Below, in pieces: positions 34,700 through 47,499 of a stretch of 64,000 nt of DNA (position 1 is the first letter of the stretch; each line of letters opens with the position of its first letter). The notes under the pieces were generated by a model. The model was given only the letters and a program-made list of their open reading frames with translations, did no database searches and was not told the origin of the DNA. The stretch comes from Mya arenaria. Taxonomy: Eukaryota > Mollusca > Bivalvia > Myida > Myidae. The position numbers and the translations under genes were made by a program. Where the stretch lies: the NCBI RefSeq assembly GCF_026914265.1, contig NC_069133.1, positions 13,138,375-13,202,374 of the forward strand. The letters are read 5' to 3'.

Positions 34700-37650
34700 A
34701 TATTTCTAGTATTGTAATAATGTGCTATGTGCTAACGACCGCCAAACCACAGTGTTATTATGCATGTTCATTTCTCCTAACGTTTGATTATGGGTAGGAA
34801 AATTGTATGATCTTCGGAGAAATAAGAACTAGTGTCATGGCCTGGTATTTTCGATGCGAACAAATCAAGTCAAATATTTGTGTGTAGAAAAAGTACAATT
34901 TCCTTTCGTATGTTTACTAAGTTATTTTTCAATGTGAATTGTGTTGTTGTTGACCTTCCTTCATTATTTCAGCACACGCCAATGTTATGAGGGAATTCTA
35001 CGAAGAACTTAGTACAGAAATGAATTTGATTACACGGTGTTATGGGCTTCGCTTTCATTTCTTATGAGCGCGCCTGTCCTTATTGTTAAGTCATTCTCTA
35101 AGTCTTTAAATATTTCAAAATCTTCAACAGTGTGCTTATATCTAACAGAGGATTATTATTTTGTAATTTATGTTTTATATAAAAGTAAGTTTCAGTATGA
35201 TATCAAAAATCGTTTCATGCTCTCATAAATATAATCAGCCTTTTCCAAAACATAGTTTTCAGGTGAAGACCTGTTCTAACATAGTTTCATCCTTACCAAT
35301 AATAAATGTACCAAATTCTTATACCAAATTCAAAAAGTGGCTTTGTTATCTGCAAATCACAGTTATTCACAAGCTGTTAGCTTTTATGGCGTGGAACATA
35401 CTGGTCAACAGATAATACTGTATTTTAAGAGCTTTGTTTATTGAATGGTCTCCTGCTTCCTCCTTGTTCATAGAGGGAGTCTACACAACTTTAGTTTTAT
35501 TTTATTTTCATTAGCTTTTCATTCTAAAACATATCTAGAGTATCTTGCAATTTTATAAAATAATAATAATATAATGATGACAATACATTTAGAATTTAAG
35601 GCCAACAACAAGTGTTCGCTCTATCATAAACAATATTATAAATGAAGTATGTGTTCTCTGAGAGTGTAGTTGCGTTAAGTTAAAAAAAAAAAAAAACGTT
35701 TTTTGTATTGAATCTCTTTTCGAATCAGACAAGACACACTTTAAAAGCAACTCAGCTTGTCCAAACCTTCACTTGTTTCATTATTTAATTGCTATGAACG
35801 TCATCGTAATAGTTAGAGTACGTAGGTGAACAAATGTCTTGTCTTCGCAAGTTTCATTTATAATATTTGTTATTGATTTGTGTTCAGATATGTTTTGGAA
35901 ATTATTAGGGCGAAAGCGTTAATGAAGCTGACGGAGAAAATGTATAATTTTCTAACCCTTTTTATTTCAGAGAGGTTGTCGAATTACCCCAAAAGACAAA
36001 ATCATTTATATCAGAATTGTACGTTGTATAACAAAATATTTTGATGGCAACAGTTCTTTAAAGCTGCACTCTCACAGATATACCATTTGTACACCTTTTT
36101 GTCTTGGAAAGAGATAGTTTTTGCATAAATATCTGCAAACCAAAACTTAATCAGATTATGGATATTTTTATTTCCGTTCAAAAAATAATGTTAAATGGCT
36201 TAAACCGTTAGTAACGGTTTAAGAAAAATACATCAAACATTGTTTTTTGAACTTAAATATAAAAATCTGAGATCTTTATTTTTGTAAGCAGTTTTATATA
36301 ACTGGTTCCGATGGATGGTCGCAAACATCGGCTCGTTTCAAGACAAAATTAAAAAGTTGTCAAAACGTTCAATCTATGGGATGCAGCTTTAAAATAATCA
36401 AATGAATAATGTCCGTATTTGAAGAGAATCACGCAATGTTTTGCCATTATTCGATAGCACGAATATATGGACAATTTCCGTGTTTAAAAGCTAAAAAGAA
36501 AAAGGAAGTATGTGGCGTTAAACTGTCAGCAAAATTGCTGGAATGAACACATGATGCAATTGCTTTTCTCTATCTTCAATGATAGACTTACGAGGACAGA
36601 AACCGTGGTTTCATGTCTTTTACGTGATTCCCGTATTCAAACGGGGTTTATGCTTAAATTTTTGGCTACTGAGCTTGTTTCTGTAGTTTTTCACAATAGT
36701 GTTCAAAGCATTGATATCGAAAATCATGTCAATTGCAAATGTCTCAGAATGGCAAACCTGTGAACATACCATGAAGGGAAGCCATACCTTCAAATGTTGT
36801 ACGTTAAACTTACAATATACATATATACGTATGTCACATCTGCTTTTATGTTACAATTACAAATAAGTGAGTGTTCCTATCAAATACAATCATTGTCATT
36901 CTGGCCTTCTAAGGCAACTATGAAACACTCAATGGGCAGAAATGCAATTATGATGCCACGTTTTGGACATGACTATGTAGCCGTGTGTTTACAGACAATG
37001 CGATTGTTTTTTTGCTTCTGATTGCGCTATAAGGGAAAAGCAATTTCCCTCTTCTTCGAGCATGTAAGCCATCGCCTGTGATGACAGTTTTCATTAGCGA
37101 AATTCGATGCAAATGCCGTTAGTTATAGTTCACATGCACAATTGTACAGCTTGTGCAGCAAACGTGTCTGAACATTTATTTGAGTCAATACAATATATCC
37201 GAACATGCAGATGATGATCGTTTATGCCCTTTTAGAACTATTTGACATATTCTAACAGGGACATTACAAGTTATCAGAGGATATGTCTCCCTAATAACAA
37301 TTGTTTGACACATTCAGAGAACGTTTTAAGTTCTATAGCATACCGCCATGTTTGCTCTGAATGTCAGAATGTCTGTGCGCTACATTTCAATTAATCTGTA
37401 GCGGCGAGTTTGACTGTTATTGCGTCAAAAATAGAATCACCGAAATCAAATTAAAACTGGAAAATCTGTACGTCCTTGATGAAATTTTCATATTTGTGTT
37501 TGCAGGCGTCCGTTTGTCGATTTTAATCGTTTCCGTGATATGTCAACACGACAAAAACTATATTCATTCCAACTTGAAGCTTTAAAGCAGAGAAAGCTGT
37601 TCAAATGAGTATTAAAGTTACCTTTTTTCGATTTTTTCCTCACTTAAGCA
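34700..37650. repeat. Paralogous segment 1 of a second duplication (partner 45.5-50.3 kb)
   Basis: No gene. Landmarks shared with the partner are GACCG(C/T)CAAACCACAG (34,738/45,562), GATTATTATTTTGTA (35,152/46,462), CTCCTTGTTCATGGAG-like (35,459/46,706), AGTACGTAGGTGAACAAA (35,818/47,011), TGTGGCGT(T/C)AAAC (36,510/47,275) and TTCA(A/G)TTAATCTGTAG (37,386/50,126). Small ORFs (35,037-35,415; 36,512-37,021; 37,361-37,585) are not kept in the partner. Confidence 0.7.
36057..36393. mobile_element. Palindromic MITE-like element at a TTAA site
   Basis: The ends are TTTAAAGCTGC and GCAGCTTTAAA. Long arms pair inward (GTCTTGGAAAGAG near the left, an imperfect complement near the right) to a central perfect hairpin CTTAAACCGT-TAGTA-ACGGTTTAAG (36,199-36,223). 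TTAA borders both ends. The paralogous segment near 47,155-47,170 has TTTAAA uninterrupted, an apparent empty site. I recall closely similar palindromes as common dispersed repeats in bivalve genomes. Confidence 0.75.
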
Positions 37651-37879
37651 GTCCATTTAAACATATCAGAGTTCTACAGGGGACGTCAAAATGACATTGT
37701 CACTTAATATCTGTAATGTTGTTTATTTGATAGAAACGGAAAGTTTGCCTACATAGTTAAGCTATATTTTGAGAGTCATTCTGTGGAAACTGTTATCAGT
37801 TCAATGCCAAAAAGGATCCATAAGATAATAAACTAATTGAACTTCAGATACAGCGCTTTGTGAAGAGGTTTTAACAGAT

Positions 37880-38450
37880 GTGTTTAGGCGAGGACCGCCG
37901 ACAAAACAACAATGGAATACTAATTTTTCATTGAATCGGATGATGAGGGAGTAAAACAGATATTGTTCAGGAAGCGTCCCGATTTAGTGGTGTTCAACCA
38001 AATTCTTCCCGATTATCCCGTTCTTGATCTATATTGTAATTTTCGCATGGTAAAAACGACCTAATATTTTTACCGACAGCGTGCCGATGCGATCAGACAG
38101 AGATTCGACAGAGACCAGACAGTGAACGGACGCTGACGGAATACTTCAGAAGGATATGGACGCAATCTGGACTCAATCGGCAAGAAACGGCCCAAGTTCT
38201 TTTTCTGATAATACCCGTTCCATAGGACACCGTCAAGATACCGCTCAAGAGACTTTCAGCCATTGTTACTGTTTAGAACGGATACAACTGAATTTGTCAC
38301 GACCAAGTCACGATTGTAATCAGACCAGACAAAATCAGACACACTTAATTTTTGACCATTTCCGATCCGAAAGACTCTGTTACGAACGTATACGACTGCA
38401 TTCAGACACTGATAGAACATTCCTGATCATTTAGAATATGTATTCTACTT
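37880..38450. other. GC-richer island of unknown nature
   Basis: Base composition is less AT-rich than the surroundings and the word CAGAC recurs many times (for example ATCAGACAGAGATTCGACAG and AATCAGACCAGACAAAATCA). A 92-codon plus ORF at 38,156-38,434 spans it, but the product is not recognised and has no domain-like pattern. No terminal repeats were found. It could be a TE fragment or an exon relic. Confidence 0.35.
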
Positions 38451-38499
38451 TTTCAGTTTTCATGTCTGTACCGGTCTGATCTAAAACGGGATCCATGTT

Positions 38500-41040
38500 C
38501 GGCTTTGTTTGACACCCACATTACACTTAAATTGGTAGTAGAAGGGTACGTGCGATCATATGGCATGCAAACCCTTCTAAATTCAATGTTTTTTTTATTT
38601 ACAATTTGATTAATACTCTGCTATAAAAGAAATCACTAACCATTTATCAATAATTTCTTGAAAGTATATGCTTTAGAATCCAAAGGCGTTTTACTGTGGT
38701 TCTCTTTGATAATTTTTTGACAAGCTTTGAATATATGAATACATGTACAACATCTGATGAATTTCATCAAAGAAGCTTTATTTGAATCAGTGAACTCTTT
38801 AAATACGTGTGGGAGTTTTTGCCAATGGATTTTTTTATGTTATGATTGCAAGCGCTAACTTCATTTATACTTGACTACTTCACAATTGAATTACCTGTTC
38901 ATTTGTGCATCAACTGGTAAGAAAGGTTCATGTTAATGTAGTCATTGGATTAAACAATGTACTTATTTATATGTTTTGAGTAAAAGGGCAAATGCAGTTA
39001 TAGGATATAATTTATAACCTACTCGTTTGAAGTAAACCTCGTATGTCTATAAGTCAAAACATACAAACAAAGACTAGTCTTTATTCAATGTTGTGTTAAG
39101 AGGCATATTTAAAGTTAAGGCAAAGATCACATGAAACTTGATTTATTTGAAATAAATGCTGTATTGGATCATTATAATTCATTTTTAGAATTATACATAA
39201 TTTTAAACTAGAATTTTTACGTTATAGACTGATAATCGCAATCGGTTATTTCTCTCTCTACTTATGTTATTCTCAATTTTAGTTATAACGAGTAATTAAG
39301 CGTGTATTCGCAATGTTCTGCAATAACCTTCAAGTGGTGTCGTTGTTTAACATTACCCATTTCCTAGTCTCATTCCTCTTGTAAAAACATCTGTTAATTT
39401 ATGTTCATTGGCAAAGCATTTTGGCGTTTAAATAGTCAATTGCAAGCCATGACTCGACGAAACGGAGTTCTGTCACGCTTTGAGTAGAGAATTACCGTCT
39501 AAGCGTGCCCTGATACATTGATATAATTTATATTTTTTCACAAATCCATCATAAGATCAATCTACTGGAAAATGAAGATTCGTAGGAGAGTTTCATATTT
39601 GCATGTTATGAATAGCTTACAATACATTTCAAGAATAAATTGGCACCTTGAGACACGATCCAATGAAAAGTAAATAGTTTTAGAACGGATAACGCATATA
39701 TTGATGTGTCACATAGCTGGAGGATATTTAGATTTGAACGTCTGGGGAGTTTTGTCAAAAATAGGAAAATTAGATCCTCAGAAAAAACATTATTTGAAAG
39801 TATTTAATATGTGATGAGAAACAAATATGTCGAACGTGAAATATATGTCAATGCATAAATGAATATTGGAAAAAAGTTGAACGGCTGTGTCACTGTGTCA
39901 ACAATTGATCCAGAAGGCGAAATGACCATGTCCCTGATTTTTTCTTTCATTAATGATACAATACTATCAGAACAGGTTGCATTTTAGGCATATATAAAGG
40001 CAACCAAAATCAAAATAAGTGAGCAATATTTTCTTAACGAAACGAATACGCTGGCCAATTAATTCACACACATTAAAAGTTTATGTTATGGGAGGCAATT
40101 TCTGAAAGCGAAGCAAGATAACATTGTCTCAAATTCTATTGATTGGCCGAATGGATAATAACGGGTGGTGACACTATTTGAAAATATACAAGGTGTAGTA
40201 AAACCGTACGGATTGTAACACTAGATCAGGAGTTTTGGATATTTCTTCTTAATTATCAATTACAATTTATTTTGTTGCTTTGCTACAATGCATATAACTA
40301 CTGTTCCATTTTGCATGTGGTGTAAAGTTGTGTACCTTCGACCTAGAATTTCATTCAAATAATATACTCGTTCTCTCGAAACGGTGTGACGCACTTCTCG
40401 ATGTATTACGATATCTGAAATGTAGACTTTATGTTTTATATGTGTCGACACAGCATATTTTTGTTCCACATCTAGACAGAATACGTGTGAGGCTCGATCC
40501 ATTTATATCATATTTGCATTGCTTGTTCTCACAGCATTTTGAGAATGTATCCCAAGAGGCACAAAAGCACCTAAATCTTTCGAAATTGCGAACATCTTGG
40601 CAATACTCCTGTTCTACCCGCAAAAAAATGTACTTTCTAAAATTGAGCTGTAATTATGTAATGTAATCAAATAAATAGTGATTGGTCGTATTCGAGGTTA
40701 TTCATATCATATGAATTATAGCTTTATGCCTTTGATATCCAAATTGGTTCACACATTATACTCATTCACATGCACTTTTAAGAAAAATTTCCACAAAAAT
40801 AAGCTCTGTGTGATATTGCATAGGCGTACAAATTTTACGAATCTGAACTTATTAAGCCTAGAGTAGATCATAATAAAAGTAAATTATTATATTTGAATGT
40901 GTTTGATGTTTTATTCAATGGTAATTTATCTGCAGTGCGGTGCCTTTATCAATGTACTTTTGAATTGTTATAACAAATTAGTTTTCTTTTTAAATAATGT
41001 AATTGGTAATTAATAATGATTAAAATTGTATATACGTACT
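38500..41040. other. Intergenic stretch
   Basis: No gene is recognised. At 40,260-40,666 ORFs overlap on both strands (112 codons plus; 80 and 64 codons minus). None shows a motif, signal peptide or membrane pattern that I can name. Confidence 0.5.
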
Positions 41041-41043
41041 TAT

Positions 41044-41185
41044 ATGAAAAACTACAGAAACAAGCTCAGTAGCCAAAAGTTTAAACATAAACCCCGTTTA
41101 ATGGCAGAGGGTAAACGCCAAAGACATAGAACACAAAAACAGAAAATCACAAACAAAATTTATGTGAAAAACTACAGAAACAAGC

Positions 41186-41187
<2 letters not shown>
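41044..41187 (-). repeat. Dispersed repeat, truncated copy with a duplicated terminal word
   Basis: The word TGAAAAACTACAGAAACAAG occurs at 41,044 and again at 41,164, bracketing TTTAAACATAAACCCCGTTT and GGTAAACGCCAAAGACATAG. The reverse complement matches the repeat ending at 64,000 (TATGTTCTATGTCTTTGGCG then TTTACCAAGTGCCATTAAAC). Fragments of the same terminal word (GGCTACTGAGCTTGTTTCTG) occur at 36,663-36,700 and 24,430-24,450. Confidence 0.65.
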
Positions 41188-41239
<52 letters not shown>

Positions 41240-41240
41240 T

Positions 41241-41320
<80 letters not shown>
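41188..41320 (+). repeat. (TTA)n microsatellite
   Basis: About 44 TTA units with two interruptions (a CTA near 41,236 and a T-run near 41,261). It directly abuts the end of the dispersed repeat, so it may have grown from that element's tail. Long poly-Leu and poly-Asn frames across it are artefacts. Confidence 0.95.
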
Positions 41321-41321
<1 letters not shown>

Positions 41322-41399
41322 ATTATATGTTACCAAATATTCATATCGCACATTCATCAAGCATGAGTTGTTTAAAAATGCAACATTAAGTACTCTGGT

Positions 41400-44300
41400 A
41401 CTTATTGTACATATATCCTATATACTTAATCCCATTAATCATACAAATGAATGTGTTTCTTTATATCGTTAAATTTCATATGCGTTATACGCACACAGTT
41501 TGATAAGATGCAGCGATAATGAAACTTTCCTAATTGCATGTGGTTATAAAGTAATCCAACACTTTTGCGTATAGTTTGTATTCTATTAAAATCAATAAAT
41601 CTGTTTTAGTTTAAAATGACAACTGTTAGAATTCGAAGTCAAATTTTTGTAAATTGCATATTGAAGGATATAAAACCAATGTGAATAGAAATTGTAAATT
41701 GATTGATAATATTAGCTCCCTTGTTACCGGTCCAATTAACCTCTAATAATCTCGATGTTTTTTAATATTAGATTTGATCTCGTCTTGCTTTTTTTGACCC
41801 ATATTGCGGGCTGCTCGTTGGTCCCTTTTGGTATTCCACGATTAAATTAACTCCTCTAGGTACTGCGGAAAGCTAATCAAAAAGAAGTTTCATAGTTAAC
41901 GATATATGCACTTTTAAAGCATTTCGCGGTACATATTATATGTATACGTTTTCTAGTATACCCTGACGACGTAACAATGAAACAGAAGTCACTGGTTTCT
42001 TTAAAGTGCTTTAAGTATATATATACCATATGAACGTGTTTCCATATAAATATTATTATTCAAAACAATTTGCGTCTAGTCAAGATTGTGTTCTGTACAA
42101 ATTGAAATATGAAAATTAATTGGAAGTTCAATAATACGAAACTGCAATAAACGTTATAAATCAGATAAGTGTATTAATTATTTAACACAGATATATCGCA
42201 CACATCTTGAATATCTAAAAGCAAGACAGCATTAGGCCAGGCTCATTAAATGCTATCAGGTAATGTTGTTTGATAATTATTTCTATACACGTGATTATAA
42301 TGTCAAAGTTTTTTTTCTGTGAACACTGGAAAATTCGATCATAGATCATACGGTTGGTTGGAATATGTGGCATATACGTGCGGAATAAGAGGATGTAAAA
42401 CAGTCCGTTGGTCTTAAATGGTACCAACATCGATATTAAACCTTAATTAGTAATGTAATGTTCTCCATTAGCCAGATTTTACTTGAAAACATGTTATCAG
42501 CACGGATAAAAAAGAAGTTGTTATAGTTTAGTTTAAACTTATTTTAAAACGATTGTGAAACGAGTTATTACACCATTCTTGTAATCACTCTCGTTGTCAC
42601 AATGTAACGCGAGAGTATGCCATTTTCTATGTGGGGAAAACCGGAGTACCAGGAGTTACCCACTAGTCCGGCTTGGTAACCACAATCCAAACAGACATTC
42701 TCCCAGGCCGAAGATCGAACTCGGGTCGCCTTAAGTTTGAAGCGAGTGCGCTATCCACTGCGCTAACAGTTATCTATTATGAATGTAAAAAAACAACCCG
42801 AAACATCCATCTTTGAGAATACTTTGTGTTTGCATGATACAACTCATTACATTTGTTCCTTTACTCTTATATTACATCACATTCATATGAAAAATATTGA
42901 CCTTTTTTTTGGACATCATTTACTTACCGCTTTACATACTGGAACAAAACAAATTGAAAAGTCATTGAAATAGCAATAATGCACATATGTTTTCCCAAAC
43001 ATACTGATACTTTAAAACATGTAACTCTTCTATAGGTACTCGGGAGACACATTAAGTTTCCCGACAAAGCGCATTTTTGTGATAACGTTACATAATAATA
43101 GTTATATGATAAGCTTCATATTTATGTATTTTTAATGGAGCACACAGATAATCATTGCGTCATTCAAATAGATATATAAACTAAAATGAGTTGAATATAG
43201 TGAGCTGATAAGACCGTCGACATTTTTTGTTTTACTTGCAAAATATGTATCGATATAAACCTAATTGATTTTTAACTTTATTTAAACAAACACTGTACTT
43301 GGACTATATTAGGTTTTGTCAAGTGATGGTTGTTATTGGTATATGGAAGAACGATAATGATAATGACTTTGTTGAGAACAAATATTAAATCAAACATATG
43401 AGGTGCAAGTATACCATTTAGCAAGGAAACGAAGACGTGATGAGAGAATAAAATTAAATAAATTGACGTATATTTATGTAAAACATTTTACGCTGCTTAT
43501 TTCATTCTATGTTTTGATATTTCGATATATTCGATAATGTGATATGTTAGTCAGAGCCTAGCTTACCTACCATACAAAAATTATGCCAGAGAATAATATC
43601 TTTTGCATATGCCAGCAAGTAATAATTGAATGTTGTATTCCTCCCAATATGACACTTGCAATTCTGTCTTAATAAAAAATGTTTTTCTTATTTTTTATAA
43701 AAAATCAAGTTGGTCGATAATTTTTAGACGTGACAGTTTATGCAAAGCAGACAATTAATGGGCATATACTTGATTTGCATTATTTGAAATAGATTTTAAA
43801 AGTCTACATGATGAAACCATAGAAGTTAACAGTCCTCTTATAAATATCCTTATCAACAAACAACAAGTAGGAGCTTGATTTGAACTCTGACCTGATAGTC
43901 TAATTCATTCTATTTCAGAAAACATATTAATCCTAAAATTTATACTATTTTGCATGCAAATCTTAGAACCTATGTTAATAATATTATGCACGTGTGATCA
44001 ATGTTTCACTTTATCATATATTCCCAACTATTTAATTGAAATTACTTTGATATATCAATTTTTATACAGTTAACGACAGAACAGCCAACGATATTTAGCG
44101 TGTGGTTTTGCCGTTTGAATGTCTTATAAGGGAGTATCATTTATGGTTAATAACTTTTTGGGTATATTTTTCTGAATCAAAATGTAAATGTAAAACTACG
44201 TTCTTAGTAGAATAAAGGTGACGCAAAAACAAACACCGGTAACATAGATTAAAAAGAAACAACATAGGAAGAACATCAGCAAAAATATAGGCCTGTTCTC

Positions 44301-45400
44301 TTGGGATCAAGACGTTGTGAACACTTATGACACAAACATTTTTTGTTTCCCTAGTTTTGCCGAACAAAAATAGAATTAGAATGCAGAATTAAACGAAATT
44401 AAACGTTTAACATTCTTATATAAACATTCCCGAGTAAAAGCGAATCCATTTTATTCTTCATAATTATCGTTTGAAATGATCATCTTGGATTATTATAATT
44501 TTATTCTCCCTTATATGTGCAGGTGTAAACACATACCTTTATCCTATATATTGATAAACCTCGATTTAGTGATATACGAGATTCGGAAGAGGTTTTCTGT
44601 GTACAAGATCACATTCCTGAAATACCACATTTACGAATTATTTATGAGATGTACGAACTAGGGGAAATTATTATGTGAGATTGGTCGAGTGAAACGGCAT
44701 TTAAGTTTAAATCTGTCATCTACGATTGATCCAATTTCCTTAATGTATCAAAGGTTAGCCAAAAATTAATCCTAGCCGAAGAATCCGATTTATTTATGAG
44801 ATATTCGGTAATTTGTTGTGTCAACAAAAAGAGATTTTACATTATTTTACAGTTATAAGATTGTTCAGCAAACATTTGTTTTAGAAAAAAAGGAAAGACA
44901 GCGTCTTTTGGATTGATCTGAAGCTATCAGGGCATATTAGTTTATTTGATGTATTGTTTTACGTGGAAAGGCTAGCATTATTATTTCTGTTCATTAAAAG
45001 TTCATCGCTAAAAAAACAGGCACAGGGTTTTAGATATAACTTTCCAGAATTCGGCACGAACGGATAAAGATTTAAATTACAATGAAACATTTCATGCACG
45101 TCAATATAATGAGATGCTGAAATAGGCAATTTGATTTTAGCACCTAAAGGTTTTGCAAATATCACGATAATTATGTTTTATATTTCCCCCTGATTTGACG
45201 CACACGTGTGAGTCCGTATCGCTATCTAAACTCTTGTCAGTTCTACGCAATTGATGCAGGAAATGATCTGCGAAAATAATTTATGAAGTCCTTGTAAAGC
45301 AGATTAAAGTTATTATTATCAAGTAATCAACAATCGTATGTCATTCATTTACGCTCATTCGTCGTACTCAGACAATTACGTTTTTTGCTTAATTTGCCAG
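41400..45400. repeat. Receptor-less copy of the receptor-unit flank
   Basis: No gene. About 41,690-41,850 (CTCCCTTGTTACCGGTCCAA) matches 1,690, 53,190 and 59,500. About 42,360-42,440 (GTGCGGAATAAGAGGATG, CCGTTGGTC) matches 3,600-3,660. About 44,690-44,980 matches 8,260-8,560. The receptor part expected to the left, near 40.1-40.9 kb, was not recognisable. Confidence 0.6.
42557..42775 (-). repeat. tRNA-derived SINE with conserved body
   Basis: Read on the minus strand, the head has A box TTAGCGCAGTGGATAGCGC (about 42,750-42,768) and B box GAGTTCGATCTTC (about 42,711-42,723). The body includes AACTCCTGGTACTCCGGTTT then TCCCCACATAG. The tail has GAGAGTGATTACAAGAATGG then TAATAACTCGTTT. This head-body-tail layout and the CCTGGTACTCCGGTTTTCC core resemble the bivalve Meta-domain type SINEs as I recall them. 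Pol III transcription from the head is the expected mode. Confidence 0.75.
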
Positions 45401-45855
45401 AGATACTGACGTTAACAAACGACATGTTCTTTCTAGTTTTATAATGAAGACAATCATGGTGATCCCCTAATTGATGGGTAGAACTTTTTGGAGTGGACTG
45501 CTGAGAATATAATTTCGTCTTCTGCAACAAGTTCACAAAGGTCCATAGCCAAGTGCTAATGACCGTCAAACCACAGAGTAATTATGTGTGCTCATTTCCA
45601 CTAAGCACCTCTCGTTTGATTTTTCTCTCGTTTGATTATTGGTAGGAACATTGAAAAGCTAATAAGTGCAGTGGCCTTTTATCTGTTCAAGCGACACATC
45701 GAGTCATTAGCTAACTTGTAAAACAGAATAGATATTTATTTGTAGCACATCAATAATTTCTTAGAAATACGTTTTCGTCTGCTTAGTATTTCATTTTGAC
45801 ATGTGACATTTATTATTCATAGTCTTCTTGCACAATTTCAGCATACGCAACTAAT

Positions 45856-45940
45856 GTCCTGTGGGAGTTTTGAATAGAAATACGAATGGCAAAAGGAAAT
45901 GACCTGTGGGAATTTTGAATAGAAATACGAATGGCAAAAG
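45856..45940 (+). repeat. Two-unit tandem repeat, about 45 bp
   Basis: CCTGTGGGAGTTTTGAATAG followed by AAATACGAATGGCAAAAG is repeated immediately with one base change (GGGAATT). Segment 1 has no second unit at the equivalent place (about 34,990-35,020), so the duplication is local and recent. Confidence 0.75.
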
Positions 45941-47499
45941 CCAATACCGGATGTCATGGGTTCCACTCATTTCTGCTTAGTCAGACGGTCATTGTTTTTA
46001 AAACAATCATGACCAGTAAACCTCTTGGCTAAATAAGGGGTTCGCGACTAATACTATATACACGCAATGCCTTTCTCAATCTTATTCAAGTCAGATCCCC
46101 AGTACACGCTTTACGATGTTACGTTATGTTACGCTATGATTACTTTATGTAATGAAATGAAGTATTCGTCACGATATGGCTTTAATGAGTATTTTATTCT
46201 GTCTTGTTAAGGCATCTTTCGTTCGCAATACGTAATTAAATACGACGGCTGATCTTAACCGACATATACTTTAAACCAAAGCGCCAAGTCTGGATATTAA
46301 TATTTAAACACATACGTGGTTTTAAGCAAACAAATCAAAGCCCAACAGACATTTAAAGAGAAACATTCAACGTCACAGTACAACAAACACATTTATAGGT
46401 TTCGCTTAAGAGGCTTATCATATCAAAATCATTTACAGTGTTCTTTTATCTGAAACAAGATTATTATTTTGTAGATTGTGTCTGATATAAGATAAGTTTA
46501 AGTATGATAAAATAAACTGAATGTTTACATTATCATGAATATTCACTTTCCAAGTAGTTTCGACAATCCTCCATTAATAAAAAGTTTTTTTTTGTTATCT
46601 TCAAAGGATGGTAATCCACAAATACCTTTGTTCTGTCTGAGACATACTTGTGATCAAACATCGCTGCATTTGATTGTTGTTGGTCCTTAATTGGTCTGCT
46701 TATTCCTCCTTGTTCATGGAGTAGAGTCAATTCCTCTCTTTTGCAGTTGCTTTTCGTCCAGAGACAAAGTGTATTGCAATGGCTTTACATGTAATGTTGA
46801 CAAACTGCATTGCATTTGAAATATTATGCGAACAAACATTGGACGCTCTTTTTTATGCAATCGTTAGAAAAAAAACCCATATGTTTTGATGGAATCGCAC
46901 TTAGGATCGAACATCGACCACTTGGAGTAGCTGTGCTCTTGAAAACATTCACTAGTTCCAGTATGCAATTGCTTTGAACTCAAACTTTTAACGTCAGCGT
47001 ATAAATTCAAGTACGTAGGTGAACAAACTTTGTTCAGATGTGTTCTTGAGCGGACAGATACATTGTATTACCTTTTAATATTTTTCATTTTTGACAGATG
47101 GGCAAATTGAGCATTAAAATCGAGGCAATAATATCAACTAATTTGGTGGCAACATTTGTTTAAACTGATCGTATGGATAATATCCGTGTTGATGGACAAT
47201 CGCTCAATATTGTGCTTATACATGAAAGCAATTAACGTGCGGACAATTGAAAGGTGTTAAGAAAAAGGAGGATTGTGGCGTCAAACCGTTATAAAAATGG
47301 CTGGATGATTAAATGACTCAATTGCTTATCAATATCAGTTAATAATACATTTGTGAGAACACAAATCATCAAGGAAATTCAAACAACTCTACATATTTCA
47401 TATCTGCTTTTAGGTTTTATTTACAATAAAATTAGTTTTCATTTCAGACACAGAACTTTTTATTCTAGCTTCTAAAGAGTTAATTGTCACTTTACGGGA

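Noticed and set aside
40260-40666. Overlapping ORFs on both strands, considered as a gene
   Set aside because: No motif, no conservation evidence and no splice or polyA context; overlapping antisense ORFs of this size are expected by chance.
41026-41360. Long poly-Leu (plus) and poly-Asn (minus) reading frames
   Set aside because: They are translations of the (TTA)n microsatellite and carry no protein features beyond it.
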